Below are positions 59,504-64,000 of a DNA stretch of 64,000 nt, one piece after another (within the stretch, counting starts at the first letter, position 1; the number at the start of each line of letters is the position of its first letter). Source of the DNA: Klebsiella sp. BIGb0138 (lineage in GTDB: Bacteria; Pseudomonadota; Gammaproteobacteria; Enterobacterales; Enterobacteriaceae); the NCBI RefSeq assembly GCF_004342285.1, contig NZ_SMCV01000002.1, positions 496,001 through 560,000 on the forward strand, read 5' to 3'. The position numbers and the translations under genes are program-made. The notes under the pieces were generated by a model that did no database searches, had not been told where the DNA came from, and was given only the letters and a program-made list of their open reading frames with translations.

Positions 59504-60847
59504 TTAGCGGTAGCGTTTTATGGGGCTATTTTGATCCTGTTCGCTAAGCCAGGCGAGCTTTTCGCCAATTTTCCCCTCCAGCCCCCGATTTGTTGGCTGA
59601 TAATAGCGTGTTTGGGCCATTTCCTGCGGAAAATACGCTTCCCCGGCGGCATAGGCGTTCGGCTCATCATGGGCGTAGCGATACTCCTGCCCGTAGCCCA
59701 TCTCTTTCATCAGCCGGGTCGGCGCATTACGCAGATGTACCGGCACGTCGTAATCCGGGCGCTCGCGGGCATCGGCCAGCGCCGCTTTAAACGCGGTATA
59801 GACCGCGTTGCTCTTCGGCGCGCAGGCCAGATAAACAATGGCCTGAGCAATGGCACGCTCGCCCTCGGCCGGCCCCACGCGGGTGAAGCAATCCCAGGCA
59901 GAGAGAGCCACCTGCATAGCCCGCGGATCGGCATTGCCGACATCTTCCGAAGCGATCGCCAGGCAGCGACGGGCGACATACAGCGGATCGCCGCCGGCGG
60001 TGATAATTCGCGCGTACCAGTACAGCGCAGCATCCGGCGCACTGCCGCGAACGGATTTGTGCAGCGCGGAAATCAGATCGTAAAAACGATCGCCTTTATT
60101 ATCAAAACGGGCGCTGCGTTCCCCGGCGATTTCGGTCAGCAGTTCGGCCTGCAGCACCCGGTTGCCGGAGGCATCGGTCTCGGCCATATCGGCCATCATC
60201 TCAAGCGTATTGAGCGCGCGCCTGGCGTCGCCGTTGACCAGCCCGGCAATGGCCTGTCGGGTGTCGTCCGGCAGAACAATATTTTGCCCGCCGTAGCCGC
60301 GATGTTTATCGTTCATCGCCTGGGTTAGCACCTGTTCGATATCATCACTGGTTAGCGATTTCAGCAGGTAAACCCGCGCCCGGGATAACAGTGCGGAATT
60401 GAGTTCAAACGAGGGGTTTTCCGTCGTCGCGCCGATAAAGGTGATGGTGCCATCTTCAATATGCGGCAGGAAGGCATCCTGTTGACTTTTATTGAAACGA
60501 TGGACTTCGTCGACGAACAGAATGGTGCGGCGGCCGGCATTGCGATTCTGCCTGGCGCGCTCGATGGCCTCACGGATCTCTTTCACTCCGGAGGTGACCG
60601 CCGAAATACGTTCGACGTCGGCGCTGGCGTAGCGCGCAATCACTTCGGCCAGCGTGGTTTTCCCGGTGCCTGGCGGCCCCCATAAAATCATCGAATGCAG
60701 GTGCCCGGCTTCAATCGCCCGCGGCAAAGGTTTACCCGGCGCCAGCAGATGCTGCTGGCCGATGTACTGCGCTAAATTTTCTGGCCGCATGCGGGCGGCC
60801 AGAGGTTGAAACGCATTGTCGGAAAAATCGAGCGGCAGATTGCTCAC
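59504..60847 (-). CDS. rarA: Replication-associated recombination protein RarA
   Basis: RarA (MgsA) is a tetrameric clamp-loader-like AAA+ ATPase acting at stalled forks. It has 447 residues as in E. coli. Walker [13 protein letters not shown] lies at residues 57-68, Walker [18 protein letters not shown] near 110, and the sensor region [20 protein letters not shown] follows. The C-terminal tetramerisation domain contains [20 protein letters not shown]. It lies 8 bp downstream of lolA and is likely cotranscribed with it. Confidence 0.95.
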   Translation of the reverse strand: MSNLPLDFSDNAFQPLAARMRPENLAQYIGQQHLLAPGKPLPRAIEAGHLHSMILWGPPGTGKTTLAEVIARYASADVERISAVTSGVKEIREAIERARQNRNAGRRTILFVDEVHRFNKSQQDAFLPHIEDGTITFIGATTENPSFELNSALLSRARVYLLKSLTSDDIEQVLTQAMNDKHRGYGGQNIVLPDDTRQAIAGLVNGDARRALNTLEMMADMAETDASGNRVLQAELLTEIAGERSARFDNKGDRFYDLISALHKSVRGSAPDAALYWYARIITAGGDPLYVARRCLAIASEDVGNADPRAMQVALSAWDCFTRVGPAEGERAIAQAIVYLACAPKSNAVYTAFKAALADARERPDYDVPVHLRNAPTRLMKEMGYGQEYRYAHDEPNAYAAGEAYFPQEMAQTRYYQPTNRGLEGKIGEKLAWLSEQDQNSPIKRYR

Positions 60848-60855
60848 ATTCGCCT

Positions 60856-61467
60856 CTACTTACGTTGATCGTCCACCGTAACCCCTTGCGGCGGCGTAAA
60901 GGTGAACTTAGATGCCTCGACCGCACCATTTTGCTGCGACTTCAGCTGGTAGCTGCTGCGCTGATCGTCCTGTTCCACCGCGCTAAACTGATGGATGGTA
61001 CCGTCGCGGCCAACATTGATGGTGAACTGCTTCAGGTTGCCGCCGCCGCTTTTCGGCGTCAGGACAAAATCGTCGCCATTTTGTTTAATGTTGTACTGCT
61101 GCCAGTCGTTAGACTGGTTACGGGCAATCAACATAAACGGCGTATTGCTGGTGGCGTCTTTCAGCCAGGTCACCGTCGCCTGCTCCACAAACGGGTTGTA
61201 GAACCACAGCGTCTTGCCGTCGGAAACCAGGATGCTCTCATCCGGCTGCGTCATGTGCCAGTTGAAGAGATTGGGACGTTTGACCCACAGGTCGCCCTGG
61301 CCGTCCTGGACGGCATTGCCGCTGCCATCGGTCACTTTCTGGGTGAAGCTCGCGTGGAAGCTGCTCACCTTATCAAGGCGGCTTTTCAAGTCGCTGGCGG
61401 CATCCGCCCAAACCTGGCTGACAACAAATCCAGACAGTAATGCACAGGTGATTGCGAGTTTTTTCAT
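60856..61467 (-). CDS. lolA: Outer-membrane lipoprotein carrier protein LolA
   Basis: LolA ferries lipoproteins through the periplasm from LolCDE to LolB. It has 203 residues as in E. coli. A 21-residue signal peptide ([21 protein letters not shown]) precedes [20 protein letters not shown]. The half-barrel fold segments [19 protein letters not shown] and [18 protein letters not shown] are present. It lies between ftsK and rarA, the usual order. Confidence 0.96.
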   Translation of the reverse strand: MKKLAITCALLSGFVVSQVWADAASDLKSRLDKVSSFHASFTQKVTDGSGNAVQDGQGDLWVKRPNLFNWHMTQPDESILVSDGKTLWFYNPFVEQATVTWLKDATSNTPFMLIARNQSNDWQQYNIKQNGDDFVLTPKSGGGNLKQFTINVGRDGTIHQFSAVEQDDQRSSYQLKSQQNGAVEASKFTFTPPQGVTVDDQRK

Positions 61468-61589
61468 TGTTATTCCTTAATGTGCGTCACTCCCGACGCG
61501 GGAGCCTCTTCTGCCCCTAATGTAGGACCGCCTGGCGCGGCGGGACAGAAGAATAGGCTGATTTTGCGCTTATTTACCCAACTTTGCAC

Positions 61590-64000
61590 TTACTCGAAGG
61601 GGGGCGGCGCCAGCACTTCGCGGTTGCCGTTATGGCCCTGCTCGCTGACGATACCCTGCGCTTCCATCTGTTCAATAATGCGCGCGGCACGGTTATAACC
61701 GATGCGGAACTGACGCTGTACGCCGGAAATCGACGCTTTACGTTTCTCAGTCACGAAGTTGACCGCCTGATCGAACAGCGGATCCAGCTCTTCGCCACCG
61801 TCAAAGCCGCCGCCACCGCCTTCGCTTTCGCTGTCGGAGGTGATGCCGTCAACATACTGCGGACGGCCGCGCGCTTTCCAGTCCTGTACCACCGCATGGA
61901 CCTCCTGGTCACGCACAAAGGCGCCGTGGACACGTACCGGCATGGTTGAGTTCGGCCCGGAATAGAGCATGTCCCCCATCCCCAGCAGTGATTCCGCGCC
62001 GCCCTGATCGAGGATGGTACGCGAGTCAATTTTGCTCGACACGGTGAAGGCGATACGCGTCGGGATATTGGCCTTGATCAGGCCGGTAATCACGTCGACG
62101 GACGGACGCTGGGTAGCCAGCACGAGGTGAATCCCCGCCGCACGCGCTTTTTGTGCCAGGCGCGCGATCAGCTCTTCGACTTTCTTACCCACGGTCATCA
62201 TCAGATCGGCGAATTCATCCACCAGAACGACGATATACGGCAGTTTTTCCAGCACCGGATGCACGGCGTCCATACTGTCGCCCGGCTTCCAGTAAGGATC
62301 CGGAATTGGACGCCCCATTCGCGCCGCCTCGGCAATCTTCTCGTTGTAACCTGCCAGATTACGCACGCCCAGCGCCGACATCAGCTTGTAGCGACGCTCC
62401 ATCTCGTTCACGCTCCAGCGCAACGCGTTGGCGGCGTCTTTCATATCGGTGACCACTTCCGTCAGCAGATGCGGGATCCCTTCATAGACCGACAGTTCGA
62501 GCATTTTCGGGTCAATCATAATGAAGCGCACATCTTCCGGCTGCGCTTTATAGAGCATGCTGAGGATCATGGCGTTCACGCCGACCGATTTACCGGAACC
62601 GGTGGTACCGGCAACCAGCAGGTGCGGCATTTTTGCCAGATCGGCAACGACCGGATCGCCAGCGATGTCTTTACCCAGCACCACGGTAAGCGGCGATGGG
62701 TTATCGCGGAATTTGGTGTTATCCAGCACTTCACGCAGGTAAACGGTCTGACGCTTTTTATTCGGCAGTTCCAGGCCGACGTACGGCTTACCTGGAATCA
62801 CCTCCACGACGCGCACCGCAACGGTGGACAAGGAGCGGGCCAGGTCGCGCGACAGGTTTGAAATACGCGCGGCCTTCACGCCCGGCGCCAGATTCAGCTC
62901 GAAGCGGGTGATAACCGGACCTGGCGAGTAGTTCACCACATCCGCTTTGATGCGGAAGTCAGCCAGACGGGCCTCAACCAGGCGCGCCATTTGCTCCAGC
63001 GCGAAGGTATCCACCGGTTCGACCTCGCTCGGCGGCGGCGTCAGCAGATCCAGCGACGGCAGCGGCGTCGTCGGCCGTTGCATCGGCTGGCTGTTGCCGT
63101 TACGCATCAGCAGCGGGTGAATCAGGCTATCCTGCGGCGGCTGCACGGCGGCTGTCTGCTGCGGCGTGTGGCCCTGAGGGGCTTGCTGCGGGTGTTGAGC
63201 CGGCTGTTGTTGATACTGCTGGACCGGCGGCTGCTGTGTCGGCTGCTGATACTGCTGGACCGGCGGCTGCTGTGTCGGCTGCTGATACTGCTGGACCGGC
63301 GGCTGCTGTGCCGGCTGCTGGTACTGCTGGACCGGCGGCTGCTGTGCCGGCTGCTGGTACTGCTGTACCGGCGGCTGTGTTTCCGGCATCGGAGTGAACA
63401 GCGGCTCGCCTGGGCCGTCATCGACCAACGCCTTCATCGGCGAGAAGTCATAATCAGCAGGCGAGAATGGCGTTGCCCCCTGCGGCTGCTCGCTGCTGTA
63501 GCGCTGCTGCTGGGAAGCGGCAAACTGCCGGGCCAGCTCGGCTTCAGCAGCCGAGTCATCATCTTCTTCTTGCTCAGATGGGTAGGCTTCACCATAGCGC
63601 TGCTGCTGAGTGGCGGCGAACTGGCGCGCCAGTTCATCCTGCTCCAGCGCATCCACTTCTTCGTCCGTTAACGGTTCATCGTCATAGCTCTGATCGAGTT
63701 CCGCCTTCCGCGCACGCTCTTCCGCCATCCGCTGCGACGGAAGCTTAATCCCATACGAAGCCAGCTCCCGACGTGTCGGAACGCGAACATGGTTAGGGCG
63801 CGGCAGTTTTGGACCAATCCCCTCTTTCACCTGCGCGCGCGGCCCACCGGACGCCGGGCTGAACACCGGCGCCGCAGATGACGCCGCAGAAGCCACGGTG
63901 GCAGCCGTCGCGCCAGCGCCGGTGGCCTGGTGTACGCCGGCCGCAAGCGGGGTTACCGCAGCGGCATCGACCGGGGAAGAGGACGGAGGCGTCATGGGGC
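61590..64000 (-). CDS. ftsK: DNA translocase FtsK, 5' part beyond the window
   Basis: FtsK anchors to the septum and pumps DNA to resolve chromosome dimers with XerCD at dif. At least 803 residues are visible; the N-terminal membrane domain lies right of the window (E. coli full length 1329). The linker is Gln/Pro-rich, with two acidic [17 protein letters not shown] blocks and five 12-residue repeats of the [12 protein letters not shown] kind. The motor has Walker [15 protein letters not shown] and Walker [13 protein letters not shown], and the C-terminal gamma winged helix ([20 protein letters not shown]) that reads KOPS. The reading frame is open to the last base. Confidence 0.96.
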   Translation of the reverse strand, partial: PMTPPSSSPVDAAAVTPLAAGVHQATGAGATAATVASAASSAAPVFSPASGGPRAQVKEGIGPKLPRPNHVRVPTRRELASYGIKLPSQRMAEERARKAELDQSYDDEPLTDEEVDALEQDELARQFAATQQQRYGEAYPSEQEEDDDSAAEAELARQFAASQQQRYSSEQPQGATPFSPADYDFSPMKALVDDGPGEPLFTPMPETQPPVQQYQQPAQQPPVQQYQQPAQQPPVQQYQQPTQQPPVQQYQQPTQQPPVQQYQQQPAQHPQQAPQGHTPQQTAAVQPPQDSLIHPLLMRNGNSQPMQRPTTPLPSLDLLTPPPSEVEPVDTFALEQMARLVEARLADFRIKADVVNYSPGPVITRFELNLAPGVKAARISNLSRDLARSLSTVAVRVVEVIPGKPYVGLELPNKKRQTVYLREVLDNTKFRDNPSPLTVVLGKDIAGDPVVADLAKMPHLLVAGTTGSGKSVGVNAMILSMLYKAQPEDVRFIMIDPKMLELSVYEGIPHLLTEVVTDMKDAANALRWSVNEMERRYKLMSALGVRNLAGYNEKIAEAARMGRPIPDPYWKPGDSMDAVHPVLEKLPYIVVLVDEFADLMMTVGKKVEELIARLAQKARAAGIHLVLATQRPSVDVITGLIKANIPTRIAFTVSSKIDSRTILDQGGAESLLGMGDMLYSGPNSTMPVRVHGAFVRDQEVHAVVQDWKARGRPQYVDGITSDSESEGGGGGFDGGEELDPLFDQAVNFVTEKRKASISGVQRQFRIGYNRAARIIEQMEAQGIVSEQGHNGNREVLAPPPFE
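63211..63384 (-). repeat. 36-bp tandem repeat inside ftsK
   Basis: Units of 36 bp begin at 63211, 63247, 63283, 63319 and 63355 (the last one diverged). Each begins TG[A/G]TACTGCTGGACCGGCGG and encodes 12 residues of the FtsK linker. Units 1-3 and 4-5 differ by small substitutions, giving T or A in one codon and a synonymous change. The multiple of three keeps the frame for any copy number. Confidence 0.85.

Noticed and set aside
63211-63384. Regular repeats considered as a CRISPR array
   Set aside because: Units are directly contiguous with no unique spacers and lie in frame within ftsK, coding for its linker.

Overview
The window is a stretch of enterobacterial core chromosome. Protein lengths and sequences match Escherichia coli K-12 gene for gene over most of it. 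The OmpF/OmpK35-type porin, the missing ycaK-ycaN-ycaM and ycaC genes, and a PTS-transketolase cluster in their place point to Klebsiella or a close relative such as Raoultella. The genus is an inference from recalled gene order and sequence; no search was run. I see no insertion sequence, prophage, integron, CRISPR array, tRNA or rRNA gene.

Layout. 1-1.4 kb: zapC (cut by the left edge) and pyrD, minus strand. 1.6-5.9 kb: the sulfonate operon ssuEADCB. 5.9-8.5 kb: pepN, convergent with ssuB across a REP-like hairpin. 8.9-14.7 kb: pncB, asnS, the porin ompF/ompK35 and aspC, each with its own terminator. 14.7-17.9 kb: gloC, ycbK and ldtD, minus strand. 18.1-25.4 kb: the condensin operon cmoM-mukF-mukE-mukB with overlapping genes. 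25.5-27.1 kb: elyC and ycbJ, overlapping tail to tail. 27.3-34.6 kb: lipid A/LPS export and Kdo genes (comEC homologue ycaI, msbA, lpxK, ycaQ, ycaR, kdsB). 34.8-37.8 kb: ihfB, rpsA, cmk. 38-40.4 kb: serC-aroA with an intercistronic terminator. 40.6-43.2 kb: ycaP and ycaO, divergent. 43.5-47.7 kb: anaerobic pyruvate/formate genes focA-pflB-pflA. 47.8-52.5 kb: the accessory cluster. 52.6-58 kb: ycaD and the DMSO reductase operon dmsABC. 58-64 kb: serS, rarA, lolA and ftsK (5' end cut by the right edge).

The least described part is 47.8-52.5 kb. An RpiR/SIS-type regulator is divergent from a five-gene operon encoding a UlaA-family PTS (separate IIB, IIC and IIA) and a transketolase split into N- and C-terminal subunits. 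No kinase, isomerase, epimerase or lactonase is present. The simplest reading is that PTS phosphorylation directly makes a sugar phosphate that the split transketolase uses. The divergent promoter region holds two perfect 16-bp palindromes with the same 8-bp core, centred 30 bp apart, which are strong operator candidates.

Regulatory sites readable from sequence include a PurR box and leader hairpin at pyrD, a NadR box over the pncB promoter, a hairpin plus T-run just before asnS, OmpR-type sites at ompK35, a CpxR-like box at ldtD, FNR-like boxes at focA-pfl and dmsA, and a near-ideal ModE palindrome at dmsA. The rest is ordinary housekeeping sequence with intact genes.
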